Assembly: GCA_964030785.1 (NCBI GenBank)
Contig: OZ034979.1
Span: 6,071,423-6,135,422 of the forward strand
Direction: 5' to 3'
Origin: Siderastrea siderea
Taxonomy: Eukaryota > Cnidaria > Anthozoa > Scleractinia > Rhizangiidae
Length of the DNA stretch: 64,000 nucleotides
Within the stretch, counting starts at the first letter, position 1, and each line of letters starts with the position of its first letter. Under the pieces are notes generated by a model. It did no database searches and was not told where the DNA came from. It was given only the letters and a program-made list of their open reading frames with translations. Positions 1 to 11,959 of the stretch are shown here, one piece after another. The translations under genes and the position numbers were made by a program.

Positions 1-627
1 GTGTGGTGGTACTGGAAAAAGAACACCTACTCTGAGAAGAGGACTGAGATGAAGATATGCTCGAAGGACTTTTAAGTTTCTGTGACGCGTACTTCATAAC
101 CGCTAGATGCCACTGGAAAAAACTAGTCAAGGTCTGACCTTTTTAAGCGAAACATTTACTCGAGGGGAGCTTAATATTTTGTAGTTTAACCGGACAAAGT
201 TTAATGTTCACCGTCCAACAAGAGTTATAACTGTTCTCCTACACTTTTGGCGATATTCTAATTGGTTACTGCAAGTAAAAAAGAGGGACTTTTTGGAGAT
301 AAAGACAACAAAATGTTGAAAACAAGAAGTTTAGTTCTTTTTGCAGATACAAAGGTGTGCTCTAGTTGACTCAAAATTAACGTCCACAAAGCTGTTCTTT
401 CAGTTCAACAGTGGGAATACATTTTTTTACTGTAGGTTATTAAAACAGGTTTTAAGAAAATGATTGTAGTGTCCATGTAAAAAGCCCTTCTCAGTCGATT
501 GTTATGTTCAACTGTTCTGCAAGAGGGACGCTTAATAAAAGTCTTAGCTCATGGAATTCTGTGTTGTTTTCCTCTGTGTCTACATGCCCCTTTTTTGAAC
601 TCTTTCTGTCACACAGAAAACCCGAAA

Positions 628-813
628 TAGTCCATGAGCCAAGGCACCTAGAAATCAAGTTTCGTAGCACCCCCCATGGGACATAGTGAAATTAGTATCA
701 AATTAAAGCCCATGACCTATATTTTCAGAATCCACTTGTTTACAAGTTTTAAAGTGGAGTGCAACTGAGAAATTCCGCTATTTCCGAGGGGGGTGGGGTG
801 GGGAAAATTTGTT
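628..813. repeat. Left arm of ~5.35-kb inverted-repeat segment
   Basis: This arm begins TAGTCCATGAGCC and includes GCACCCCCCATGGGACATAG. It is matched in reverse complement by 5785-5974 at high identity over ~190 bp, after which similarity fades. Together the arms bracket the Penelope and CXC remnants. Confidence 0.85.
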
Positions 814-2184
814 TATTATGGATTTAATCAGAAGAAACTTGGCCCAGATCTCTTTCAAACATCAACCAAATTGATTCAAGTTTGCAAGATATAGTTGTTG
901 TGTTGTAAGCTATCCATATGTGTTATCGGACCTCAAGTTTGGGTTACCATGGCAACAGACACCAATGGAATATTGCATGATGCTGAAAATATGAGGTTTT
1001 TCACACAATCTGGGCTACAAGAATGAGTTTTTATCCTTAATTTAAGTTAATTAATTTGAAAATTGTATCAAAATAATTAAGATACACTTTAGGGGCATAG
1101 AATAACCTTAACTGGCTATTATAATAGCTTCTCCTTTAAAATGGAGAATTTCTATTATGAGAGACCTGTTGTTTGCAAATTATTTCTTGGAATATTTGAA
1201 TCTCAATATTGCCGGAATTATGCGTGCATTTTGAGTGAATTTTGGTCAGTTGATCTAACTTTGAAAAAAGAATATGCAGCGCTTGAATTAGCTTGTGATT
1301 CCGTTGCCATGGCAACGGTTGCACATGAAACTCAATTTTCAGCAGCGGCTAAAGATATGTATCTACGATATACACCGAGCCCTTGAAAAGCCGCTATTTT
1401 CTTAGGAAATGTCCGTCAAATTGTTTTATAGCAAACATGATTGCTATGAAACACCTTAACTTCATGAAGATGTTTGGAAAATACAATGAAATCTTGGAAA
1501 TGGCTTTGAACGGAAGTCTGAACTGCGAGGCATAGAATTCATCTCCAACAGAGATGCATATTTGTTTTAAAACATTGTTAAAAAGGTTGATGGGCCTCGG
1601 CGCGACTCCCACGACGACGTGACTACAGTTTTGATTTGATTTTTTAAAAATTTGATACTCTTTTTAGTGTTTAAAAGAGTTATGGGCCAGCGCGACTCCC
1701 GCGCGCGTGTTTTAGCCTTTCTAGAGTTTTGCTCTCACGACTATATTAAGGGAATGCCCTCTTTTGTACGATATTAGCGGTGGTTCCTTGAAAATGTTGT
1801 TAAGCAATGGTTGCTGTGTTATGAAATGCCAGCTGTTCATGAGTATTGGTTTTAAGTTAGGCACTGCTGAGTGATATTGCATTACAAAGGGCAAGATTTT
1901 TTTGCTTTGTTTTTGTTTTTGTCGGAGGGCTTGATTTCTGTCTTCAAAAGCAGCTTTGAGAGGGTTGTTTTAATAAAGTTCTCATGGTATCCTCTCTCAA
2001 GAAGATGTGTTTTGAAGTTTGTGATGCTTTCTTCAAATAATGTTCTAGAAGTGAATCCAGTTTTCCCCTCTCCTCAAAAACCAACATTTCCAAACTTCAA
2101 TTCGATTTTAGCCTCCACGATTATTAGTAGTGCACTTGCGCTGCTAGAAGCTTGAGCCTATAATAAAATTATCTTCTTTTATTA
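814..2184. other. No gene seen; X-box-like palindromes
   Basis: No ORF here looks coding. GTTACCATGGCAAC at 943-956 and the perfect palindrome GTTGCCATGGCAAC at 1303-1316 match the RFX X-box pattern (GTNRCC...RGYAAC). They may be elements of the flanking repeat rather than functional sites. Confidence 0.5.
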
Positions 2185-3045
2185 TTATTATCTGAGTAGT
2201 CTTAGAGCCTCTCCTTTGATAAAGCCTCTTTTTACTCCTGATGGATGGCAGGTTGAAAAAGGGGTGTACTGAAATGCTTCAGTGGGCTTAAAGTGGGTGC
2301 GTACATCTAGCACCTACTCACTTTTAAATCTTTCGCCTTTTCGCCTGTTCAAGAAGTTTGTTCTGTATCGGATACTTCAGCCGTAAACTTGATAGTTTGA
2401 TGGTGTTTGTTAGCTTCTTCAATGAACTGTGTGATCGATCTCTTCTCTGGTTGTGTTCCAGAGGGATAAGATGTCGTCAATAAATCGTTTCTAGACGAGC
2501 GGTTTTAAAGCGCTTTGAATTAAGATCTCTGTTTCCACCTTAGCCATGAAAATATTTGGAATTAAAGCAACTGCCATTTTGGTGCCCGTAGCAGTTCCAT
2601 GTATTTGTAGGTAGTTTTTTCCAGTAAGTTGGAAGGAGTTCTTCGCTAAGATAAGTTTGAGCGCTCTTTGCAGTAGTCATGTAAGGCTTGAGGTTCGTTT
2701 CTGTGGAATGCTTTGTATTTGCGTTGAATACTATGTTTATCTCCTCATCTTGAGGTATATTTGCAACGTCCATTGAAACAAGGATTGTGTTTTCTGGAAC
2801 CATTGTTTTCTCAAAGAAATTGATGAAGTGAGTCGTATATTTCAGATATGACTTCTGTTGTTGTGCTAGAGGCTGAAGGAGCTTAAGTCACACCCTATTA
2901 CAATAGGTCTCCCGACTAGGGTCGGTTTGTGTATCTTTGTGTATAATATTGGAATACGGGGCAGTTCTGGTATTTGACATAGCCATGTTTTGGTCATTTT
3001 ATCGATGCGGTTTCCAAGGTAGAGTTTGCCTGAGCTCCATCTACT
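2185..3045 (-). pseudogene. Penelope-like reverse transcriptase remnant
   Basis: In minus-strand order the frames show LGNRIDKMTKTWL, RIPILYTKIHKPTLVGRPIV, MVPENTILVSMDV, RFIDDILSLWNTTREEIDH and THFKPTEAFQYTPFFN. These are recognisable blocks of cnidarian and fish Penelope-like RTs: the YTKIHKP...GRPI block, a degraded palm region and the FIDD active-site block. Multiple stops and frameshifts separate them, so it is dead. Penelope elements combine this RT with a GIY-YIG endonuclease; none is seen here. Confidence 0.85.
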
Positions 3046-3049
3046 TCCA

Positions 3050-4401
3050 CAGTCATTAGCCTCACGTGATGGTTCCTTAGCAAAGACCAACAAGGCAATT
3101 CTCCCCAAGCTCCTTGAAGAAGGCGTGGACAGTCCTCAGAATCTATCAGTTAATACGACAGCTGTCATCATGTTGTTGCAAATGCTAGTCAGAGTTCCCG
3201 ATCATTTTGGAGACTGAGCAAAGGTGGTACTTTCTTGGAATTTTGAGGGAGGCTGGAAACGCATCCAGGATAGATTATGTTACAGACCAGTATCCGGAAA
3301 TCTCCATAACGAACACAGAGCGTCATGGCCACAAACGGGGGAGAGGCGGTGAGCTGGCTATGAATATCAGTAGTCCTGAGCAGTTTTGTCCATGGCAATG
3401 GCAGAAGTTCATGGTGAACAGGTGAAGTAAGACGAACCTAACAAACTTTCTTGACAAGGAATGGTCCAACAACCCCCACTTTGCTGAGTTGATTGGTGCC
3501 ATCTGTACAAAGATCATCAATGAAAACGGTTCAGTTTCTGCTAACACAGCTTTCGAGCTCAACAGCAATCAGGAGGAGGCAGATACGAGAATGTTTTTAC
3601 ACAGTTCACGTGCATCTAACTCTGGCCACCGAAGAATCGCCATCAAGTCATCAGATACTGATGTAGAGGTTTCGGCGTGCTATCACCAGAGGAGCATTGC
3701 AGTTGAACTCACCATCACCAGTGGCGCAAAGAACAGATCGCGACGTGTAAGTGTTTGTAGAATGTGTGACCAGCCCGGCCTTCATGCCTTGATGGGGTGT
3801 GATACGGCGAGCATGTTTGTAGGGAGAAGGAAGAAGAAGGCATTTAAAGCATGTTGAATGAGAGAGATGTAATGAGGCGAAAGGTCAGAGCGCTAGGGAA
3901 GACTGTACCACCAAAGCAAGACGATTTAAAGGATCTTGAGCATTTTCTTGGTGTCCTTTATGGTGACAAAGAGAGCTTAAGTGTAAACCAAACAAGGTAC
4001 AACATGTACTGCAAGAGTCAAAGCCTTCAGTCCCACCAGCATTCACCAACTGAGTCAGCACTACTACACCACTTTAAGCGTGCCAATTACCAGACATATA
4101 TTTGGAAGAATATGCCTTGCAAGCTACCATTCCTATGCAAGAGCCTGAAGGTGAGGGTGGGAAAGTCACAGATGGTCAACTAGAAATTGTATGGACTGCA
4201 CCTGATGGTGTTATGGAACTTGTTTGCTGTAGCTGCAAAGGAACATGTGCGACCGGACGTTGCTCTTGTTTGAAGATCGAGCTTCCTTGTACTGAGGCTT
4301 GCTCTTGTCAGGAAGACTGTGTGAACTCTGCCGATGATCGCTTTGACGAGGAAGGTGGTGATTCAGGGGACAGCAGTGAAAATAGTGACAAGGATGACTG
4401 A
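3050..4401 (+). pseudogene. Decayed transposon-type gene with C-terminal CXC (TSO1-like) cysteine cluster
   Basis: Successive frames give NKAILPKLLEEGVDSPQNLS, RIDYVTDQYPEISITNTE, LNSNQEEADTRMFLH then IKSSDTDVEV, QPGLHALMGCDTASMFVGRR, LEHFLGVLYGD, FKRANYQTYIW and finally a cysteine-rich CSCKGTCATGRCSCLK...CTEACSC block with an acidic tail. I recognise this order from a multicopy animal gene family, often annotated only by its CXC domain and probably mobile. At least four stops or frameshifts break it. The PxTxD-like SSDTDVEV and GCDTAS blocks suggest nuclease-type acidic residues, which is inference. Confidence 0.75.
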
Positions 4402-5784
4402 ACTTAGCGTAGACGATGTAAAGATAAGCAAACCAGAAACACTTGGTTACGGTCATTCCCCCCGAAATAAAAGTTAACATACGATTTTTGTCAAACTTTC
4501 ACAAGTTGTTATCTATCGTGCAATGTTTTGAAATATAAAATAAAAAGGATAGGTCGCCGTGCCCGTTTACGAGATATTATCATCTCAAGTTACCCCATAA
4601 TTCCTTGCAATTTCGCCTAACGAACACTTGTTTATTTGATCAGTTTACGCTACTGTCCGTAGGAAGAGGAAGCACATGATTAAAGCAAATCTTGAAACAA
4701 TGTACTAGATGTAAAATATCGATAATAAGGAACAATTTACTAGAAGTGTTATGGCAGATGCTCGAAGCATTAGGCGAAATTGACTTGAAACCTTCCTTAC
4801 GTGCGTGTTCTTGAGGTCGTGATTTCATCTCCGTGAGTAATGCGTTTCTAGTAATAAATTTTTTTTCGAACATGTGATTTTTTTCTGACTCTTTGAACAA
4901 AAAGAGGATGAATGGTAGGTCAAAAATATTTGAAAAAAAAAGACAGGTCCCCATGCTTGTTTAAGAGTAAATAACTATTCTTTTCTCTGGTGAGCTTAGC
5001 CTCATAGGAAAACCTATTACTCCCTGGACGTGCGCACGCTGTGAGCGCGCGCTAAATGACGCAAAAAATCGTGGGCAGTAAGGATGCATAATGCAATACA
5101 GGGGAATGACCTTAAGCTGTTTACATTCCTTTAAGGTCAGGCCTAGATATAATAAACTTTTTTATCAATCCCGTTTTGAAGAAAGAAAGAAGGAAAAGTT
5201 GTATATCGAAACGTAATGCCTACTGCCTAGATAACCAAGTTTTTATGATCTTCTGCCCAAATCCATAGGAGCGGTTGTCATAGCAACTGCTGAGCAAGTT
5301 GCAATTTAAGTTAGATGTGTGCAACCTTAAGTTGTCAATGCTTACCAGCTGCCATCCCATGTTCTCTTGAGTTGCATGAGATATTTGGATTCAAAACTCA
5401 GGGCAACCTGATTCCCTACCCTCCCCCTCTCATACAAAAATTGTCAAAATTTTAATAAATGACACTGTTTTGCCCAAGATATGGTTGCTGAGGACCCCTG
5501 ATATAAGAAGAATGCAAAACATCATATCATTTGATATGAATCTATCTTGTTCGCTTGTCTACGTCGACATTTCTGCAACAAGTAAGTACTAATAGTGGAT
5601 ACTGGTGAGAACAATAGTTATTCCGGTGCTCGCTGTTACCATGGCAACATCATTGCAAACTTTAGATAATATCAGTTTGCCCAGCATAACATGAAAACTT
5701 ATTCTATGAAGTTACACTTAAATTGGGAGGAGTTTGCTGGAGATATTGTTTGTTGTAACTACTTTTGGACAGATGCAAATTTTC
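4402..5784. other. Non-coding interior; dispersed repeat and X-box-like sites
   Basis: No gene seen. About 4985-5110 resembles 43905-44035 (GCTTAGCCTCA...AAAACCTA...GCGCGC...GGATGC), so it is a dispersed repeat. X-box-like GTTGTCATAGCAAC lies at 5274-5287 and GTTACCATGGCAAC at 5635-5648. Confidence 0.5.
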
Positions 5785-5974
5785 CCTACCCCACCCCCAC
5801 CCCCCTTAAAAACAGCGGAATTTCTCATTGGTGCTCCACTTTAAAACTTGTAAACAAGTGGATTCTGAAAATATAGGTCATGAGCTTTAATTTGGTACTA
5901 ATTTCACTATGTCCCATGGGGGGTGCTACGAAACTCGATTTCTAGGCCGCTTTTGAGATTTGGCTCATGGACTA
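5785..5974. repeat. Right arm of ~5.35-kb inverted-repeat segment
   Basis: Reverse complement of the 628-813 arm, ending GGCTCATGGACTA. Differences are scattered substitutions and small indels, including a ~10-bp insertion near the outer end, so the pair is old. Confidence 0.85.
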
Positions 5975-5989
5975 AAATCAAAACGTGGT

Positions 5990-6540
5990 TCCACGTTTTG
6001 GACTTGTGGATGGAATCTTAAAGAATTGCTGATATTGTTTTACGTTTTTGTGAAAGCTACTGAGCAGTACTTTCCTTATTTTCTTACGATGTACAAGGTG
6101 GTTCTACATTTCGAGTCTGTGGATGAAATCCTAACGTGTGACCATCCAAATAAAAGCTACTGAGTAGTTCTTTCCTGTGGTGCTGTTTATTATGTTGCAC
6201 AAGGCGGTTCTAACTTTTGAGTCCGTGGATGAAATCCTAAAGTGTGACCATTCAAATGAAAGCTACCGAGGAGTACTTTCCTGTGGTGCTGTTAATTATG
6301 CTGTACAAGGTGGTTCTAACTTTTAAGTCTGTGGATGAAATCCTAAAGTGTGACCATCCAAATAAAAGCTACCAAGCAGTGGTTTTCTGTGGTACTGTTC
6401 AGTATTACGCTGTATAACGTTGTTCTAACTTTTGAATCTGTTGACGAAAGCAGTACCTTCCCGTGGTGTTGTTTCTCGCACTCCAAAAAAGTGGTTCTAA
6501 CTTTTGAGTCTGTGGATGAAAAAAAAAGTAAACTACTCAG
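5990..6540 (+). repeat. 106-bp tandem repeat, array A
   Basis: About five diverged units with the core CAGTACTTTCCTGTGGTGCT, then a GTACAAGGTGGTTCTAAC block and GTCTGTGGATGAAATCCTAA. It abuts the right inverted-repeat arm. The unit length is not a multiple of three, so the short ORFs across it are not genes. Confidence 0.9.
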
Positions 6541-7330
6541 AGCTTGAGTACTTTCCTGAATGATCTGAATAATCATTGGATTGGAAGAAAAAATTAAGTC
6601 TGACCACTCAACATGTTCAACAAAAGCTCTTGAGTCAGTGAATTCCTTTGGTGCTTATTGTCTTCCAGAGTTTCTGGATTAAATAAAAGACTTTTCATTA
6701 AAAATAATGAGACCTGCATCCTCGGAGACCTAGGAGCAGATCGTCGGAACGAGGAGCAAATGTTGTATGTCTACTGAATTTGCCTTCAATAACGTTCTCC
6801 TATTTCTCTTGCAAAAGCCTTTCAGCCTCATTTTAACTCGTTATTTAATTTAAACGCATCTTTTCCCTATCTCTTTACAGGGTGGGGTAGATACTGGGAA
6901 AATTAAAGACAGGGCTCTTAACTCCCCCACTTCCCCGCCCCGTCGGCCACTTTCTCCTTCCGGGCATATTGTGCTCTAATCTATCGCATGCTTTTTTCTT
7001 GTTTCACTCACTTCCCTCCGTGTTAAAATCGTCCAACTGGCGGAAAATAATTACCACTTTCCCTCTCTGAAACTCAACCTACCCGTATTCTTTGTCAAGG
7101 CTGTCAACTCAGTTTCGACTTCTAAAACGGAACATTTCTTTGCATATTACACCTGTTGAGATTATTTTGTACAAACCAGCACACACACTTGACAGGATTA
7201 TTTGCAAAGTATCACAGTCCACGTTGGCCGTTTACTAGCATTAGATGAAAATTAGACGGACAACTGTTCTCAGAGGTCCAATACTTACCCTCGTTTCCAA
7301 AGTTGCTGAGTCGTTGCTGGGAACGAGGTT
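6541..7330. other. No feature recognised
   Basis: AT-rich single-copy-looking sequence without splice-flanked coding exons or clear repeats. Confidence 0.5.
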
Positions 7331-7430
7331 GCAACTGAGGTCAACTCGCAATGCGTTATGGGATTGAAGTTTTGGCGAGTGTTTTGACCGCGAAAAGTAG
7401 ATTTTCCCTTCGTTAAACGGTTCTAAAAAG
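7330..7430 (+). other. Possible first (non-coding) exon
   Basis: The sequence is less AT-rich than its surroundings and ends in a strong donor, AAAAAG followed by GTAAGTTT at 7431. No upstream acceptor fits, so it would be a 5' exon. The start is arbitrary. It could belong to the plus-strand unit that runs to 10938 or to 18548. Confidence 0.3.
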
Positions 7431-7624
7431 GTAAGTTTAGACTGAAGTACTTTCAGAAATGTGTTGAACCACTTTATAAATTTATTTTCTCAATTTAAAC
7501 GATCGTTTTCTTCAACATTAAAGGGGAACCGCAAACTCCTCAGAGCACCACGTGCACTAAAATGGCTGTTCATGTCACTATGTGGACTTAAACAGAGCCC
7601 ACTTTTGGCTGTTTTGTGACAGCC

Positions 7625-10600
7625 ATGGGATTAGCTGAGTTTCAAACCACGAAGAACTACAGTTTGACAGGTAGGGGTCTCATACTTATGTTCGGTTGTT
7701 TTGACTTGTCAAAATAGTAAATATTTTTTTAAAACAAAGATATTAATAATAAGTAATTTCAAGTTAAGCTTATGTACCAGTCAAATTGAAGCTTAAACAC
7801 TCCCCCCCCCCCCCCCGGGCATTTGAACTTTTGAAAACTGGCTTGTTCAAATTCCGGCTCCTCAGGGCAAAAAGGCTGTTCAAATGCCAGCTGTCTTCAA
7901 TCAAACACTGTTACGTTTACTCTTTTCAGAGTGAGATATGCTGTAATGACTCGTTCAAACTACTTTTAAAGACCCTTTCGAAAGAGTTATTCACTAACAA
8001 AGGCGATATAGGCCATTTCTGAGTTGCCTTGTACCTCTTTTTCAAGGCGAGTCTTGGTGCATAGCCTTTCATCTGAAAATGAGTTTTCATTCACATGCAG
8101 ATAAAACTCATTTTCACATGAAAGGTTTTGCACGAAACCTCGCTTTGAAAAAGAGGTACAAGACCATTCGGAAATGGCCTATTCTGTCTTGAAAATCTGT
8201 CAAACCCTGTAAAACCAGAAAAAACTCACGGGCCCTGGCGTATTACGCTAGAACAAGAGATAAATCTGGTTCAAATTCCTGACCCTTTCAAGACAACATT
8301 CAAATTCCTCCCTCCCCGGGCAAGAAACACAGTCAAATGCCTGGGGTATACCTGGTGGGGGGGGGGGGGGGAATGTTGTTGAAGCTTCAATTTGACCGGT
8401 ACATTAGACTATCAGCTGTCAATCTAACATGTGTAAGTCATCGAAGCATGAATCAATCTTCTGTGGCCCTGGCATAATTAATCGATGAAAATCGATCATC
8501 GGATCCTAATCAATGAATTAATATTAGTTGATGAAATTAGTTAATTACTATTGATTAATATTGGTAATCAATGATTAACCGATAATCACACCAAGCTGCT
8601 CTCTTAATTAGATCGATTATCATCAATAGATAGATAACTTTATCAAAGTCCTAAAATTACTAATTATTAATATCTTAATAATTACTATCTTAACAAGTCA
8701 AAACACTTGTATTGATTGCCATCAATTTCATGGACTCACATGACATTCTGTCGAGGGAAAGTTTCTCCCCGTTAGCAGTCATTTGTTTTTCTCCTTGTGC
8801 TGGATTTGTCATAATTATCAGATAGAGTTCCTATATGTTTATTTTTCAAGCATAAGCATCTCAAGCAATATCAAGAACAAGTTGGCGAACACTTTTATAA
8901 GCCCATTCCCTTTACAAATTTTAACAGAGGACGCAAGCGGTCGTTACATGTAAAAACAGCTTTCAGTTGTGAGCAACAATACAACATAATTGGCATGATG
9001 ATGGTGTTGGAGCACATAATTTGTTGCTTAGTTTTAAGAAGAGGTTGAATTCTTCATAAAAGGCCAATCCTTTTGGATATCTGACGACCTAAGTTTAAAT
9101 GTGTGTGTCAAAAGTTACAGTCAAAACAGATCTTCTTTTCAAGGCAACTTTGCAAACTTCCACCGCAACATTGGTATTTTTATTGACAGCTTGCCCGAAG
9201 CAATTTGCAACTGCCGCGAAACAACTTGCTTGCTTCAGTTGTGAATTTGCGTTGTATCACTTGAAAACTTTCTCGCTAGTTTCCTCGACAAACTCCTCTT
9301 TAAATTGAAACTCTAATTTGATTAAATGAACAAAATAAACTCCGTACAACATCTTATAATTTGCAATTTTCAACCGTCGCCATTGTAACACTACACTGCC
9401 TCCGTCACAGGGTTACGTCTGAACTGCATCGCTTGCATTGCGACATCAAATTATAAATTCCTCACGCTCTAGTATCACGAACTTGGGCTGCCTGTTTTAA
9501 GATGAAGGTCAAAATATTTGAGAACAAACTCTGTTCCATGGCTGAGAATCCCGTTGTTTTCTGTGGTTGCAAGGTCTCGCACGTGATTGGTCAAAACACA
9601 ATGAACATTCCAGAAACATTTTCAGTGTTCATGGTTTTCTTAGTTTGGGTATAAATTTCATCAGGTGATCTTATGACTGAAAATACATATACTAATCTAA
9701 ACAATAAAGTACATGTACTACCTAAACCTGCTTTCCATGGATGCTGTTTCTAACTTACAACAGGGATCCATATTACCTTTTTTTGAAACTCGTCAGCCGG
9801 GCAAGGATGTCAGAAAAGACACTCGCCCTGACATAATTTTTACTTGCCCGTTCAAAATTGTGTAATAATTAAAATACAGTCAAAAACTGAAAGTTAACAA
9901 CAAGTATTAAAGTGGAAAGGTTGCAGTTTATTTTCAGTATGTTGCTGCAGCGGCACCGCAGTAAGGCTCCTGTCACTTTCATCATTTTTACAAATTCAAC
10001 CATACAGACTGAAAAGATAGTCCTATTTCTCATTGATTTGCTGTGTTTACTTAAATTATGAGTACTTCTTGATCAAACTTTCAATTTGGCATTCTTCGAC
10101 ATTGCTGTCCTGAGGTCACTTGTATCCTCAACGCCATTGTCATTCTCATCTAATCCTCTTCGTTGTCAATGACATCCAAGTCTCCAGCTACCTGTTTTGC
10201 TATCACATTGGTAAAAATGCACACTTTCATTTTTCTTGTTCGTATTTAGAACTTTGCTCGGAAGACTCACCCCCCCCCCCCCTTTTTTCCTGCGGTGGTG
10301 ACAACGCTTCACCACAACTATTCCTCATAACGTTATGTAGGTTTGTGCATGGTTTTTGTCATGAAAATTGTTTTTGTGGTATAATCTGAGCAAAATTTCT
10401 AATTTTACAAACTGTAAAAACAATATAAAGAGGAATCTACAAAAACAAACTTGCTCCTGGTGTGAAAAACACGGAGAGAAAAAACCTTTTTTTCAGTGCT
10501 TTATCGCAACAACTTACCTTGCCAGTTGACCTTACAAAGTAGCTTTTGTCAGTTTTCTGTATTATGAAAATTAATATCCTTTGAACAGTAGTCCAAGCCG

Positions 10601-10935
10601 AAATGTTCAAATTTCAAGAGCAATCTGCAGGGGAATCTACGCAAACAAATTTGCACCCTGATCAGAGTGAACTTTGTACAATTGCAAGTTGGTGCAGCAT
10701 TTTGCAAACTGTTGTGGTAGAAGTTTGGAAAGTTGCATGCAAAAGAACACCCAGTGTGACTGCAACACAGAACCCAGAAATTGAGTCAGAGTGTGACCAT
10801 GTCCAATGTGGCTGTGTTATTTTTAATAACTGATATTTTACTGTTTTATTTCTAGGTAGAGAAAGAAGTGTTCAGATGTCAGGAATGTCAAGCAAGCAAG
10901 AAAGCAACAAATTACCACCTGTCACAAGGGGTTAA
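7625..10935 (+). CDS. Candidate two-exon small ORF of 41 codons (7625-7670 joined to 10856-10935)
   Basis: ATG at 7625 sits in a good Kozak context (GCCATGG). Fifteen codons lead to MGLAEFQTTKNYSLT, then donor GTAGGG at 7671. Acceptor TTTCTAG at 10854-10855 opens an exon in the matching phase that encodes GRERSVQMSGMSSKQ, then SNKLPPVTRG and TAA at 10933, just before donor GTAGAG at 10939. I do not recognise the peptide. The phase match is only a one-in-three event, so chance is quite possible and the transcript may be non-coding. Confidence 0.25.
7771..8406. mobile_element. Inverted-repeat DNA element with poly-C/poly-G ends
   Basis: The ends mirror each other: TACCAGTCAAATTGAAGCTT followed by a C tract on the left, and a G tract then GAAGCTTCAATTTGACCGGTAC on the right. 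It is about 636 bp with no coding capacity. A second palindromic element (8011-8179) sits inside it. Confidence 0.75.
8011..8179. mobile_element. Palindromic MITE nested in 7771-8406
   Basis: Ends are GGCCATTTC and GAAATGGCC; the arms share TTGTACCTCTTTTTCAA and CCTTTCATCTGAAAATGAG in reverse complement. It forms a near-continuous ~169-bp hairpin. Confidence 0.75.
8407..10855. other. No gene seen; AT-rich tract
   Basis: Positions 8455-8700 are a low-complexity AATTAAT/GATTAAT-rich stretch. A poly-C tract lies near 10270. The rest holds no recognisable exon or repeat, apart from partial inverted words around 9795-9850. Confidence 0.5.
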
Positions 10936-10938
10936 GAG
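10856..10938 (+). other. Putative spliced exon
   Basis: 83 bp between a pyrimidine-rich acceptor (TTATTTCTAG) and donor GTAGAG. It contains the stop of the candidate small ORF and otherwise no coding signal. Confidence 0.35.
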
Positions 10939-11395
10939 GTAGAGAAATTAATTTAACTTTCAAGGCAGATGGTTCAATTTTGCCATTTCATAAATAAAAA
11001 AAAAATTAGGATAGTGTAGCAGTAGGGGAATAATCACCAGCTGCAAATTTTGATATTAAATTGGGTGGACTTTAACAATCTCATCTCTGTAAATGGGCTT
11101 CACAGACAGACTTGAACAGAAAATGTTTTTAGAAAGAACTATCATGCAATCTGCAACACAAGACTCAGACCCTAAGACAAAGGGTTTCTATATCAATGAC
11201 TAGACTATTATTCGAGTGACTAACTAGTCTATAAAGAGCCCTTGATCATGCAACTTGATTAAGTCACAAGTCCAGTCTAAATTCACTTTGCTACAATAGT
11301 AATGTGGCCAAAACCCGAGAGCAAACTATCTTGGCCAGTGCTTGCCAGTTAGGAAACAGCTTATGGTGTGCATTAGCTTATTGTCAAAATACTCA

Positions 11396-11943
11396 GCGTG
11401 TTCCGCTCATTTAGGAATGATTTTTATTAATCGGGAACGGATTGCATTATTGGAATCAAAATTCCATTTTTAAATTAAAGATTGAAATCTTCCAACAATA
11501 CACTCATTCGAAGTAACGAATGTTGATTGGGTTGTTACTTACGTAAGCCAAAAGTTCACACGCGAAATACAAAACCGACATTACAGGGAATTTTTCTCAT
11601 TTTTCAGAAACTTTTCTTATGCATTTACAGCACACTTGTTTTTATGAAATTATTCTTCACAGTTTTATAACAGCAGACTATTTCTTCGTGGAGAAAAGTA
11701 CTTGCGATTAATATTTTGTTGAGCGAACACAGATCAGGTCAGACACGTCTGGCCGCCAACAGTCTGCTACTTGCATGTGAACATTCGCCAGATGTCAATA
11801 ATAAACCAATCAGCATTCCTTATTTGGAACAAGGCTACCGTTGGAACATTACAATATTCAATTTGAAAGTGGAATTTTGATTCCAGTAATAGAGTCTGTT
11901 CCTGATCAATGAAAGTCATTCCCAAATAATAAGCGGAACGCGC
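11396..11943. mobile_element. 548-bp inverted-repeat DNA element
   Basis: Arms 11396-11480 and 11859-11943 are reverse complements, with GTTCCGCT at the outer ends and TGGAATCAAAATTCCA versus TGGAATTTTGATTCCA at the inner ends. The interior has no ORF, so it is a non-autonomous element. Confidence 0.75.
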
Positions 11944-11959
11944 TTAGGTTGCTGTTGAG

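Noticed and set aside
6343..6576. Short repeated ORFs with related peptides across the 106-bp arrays
   Set aside because: The repeat period is not a multiple of three and frames shift each unit, so no protein is conserved.
8997..9081. C/D box snoRNA (ATGATGA ... CTGA)
   Set aside because: Boxes are present about 85 bp apart, but no terminal stem forms and no internal box pair was found.
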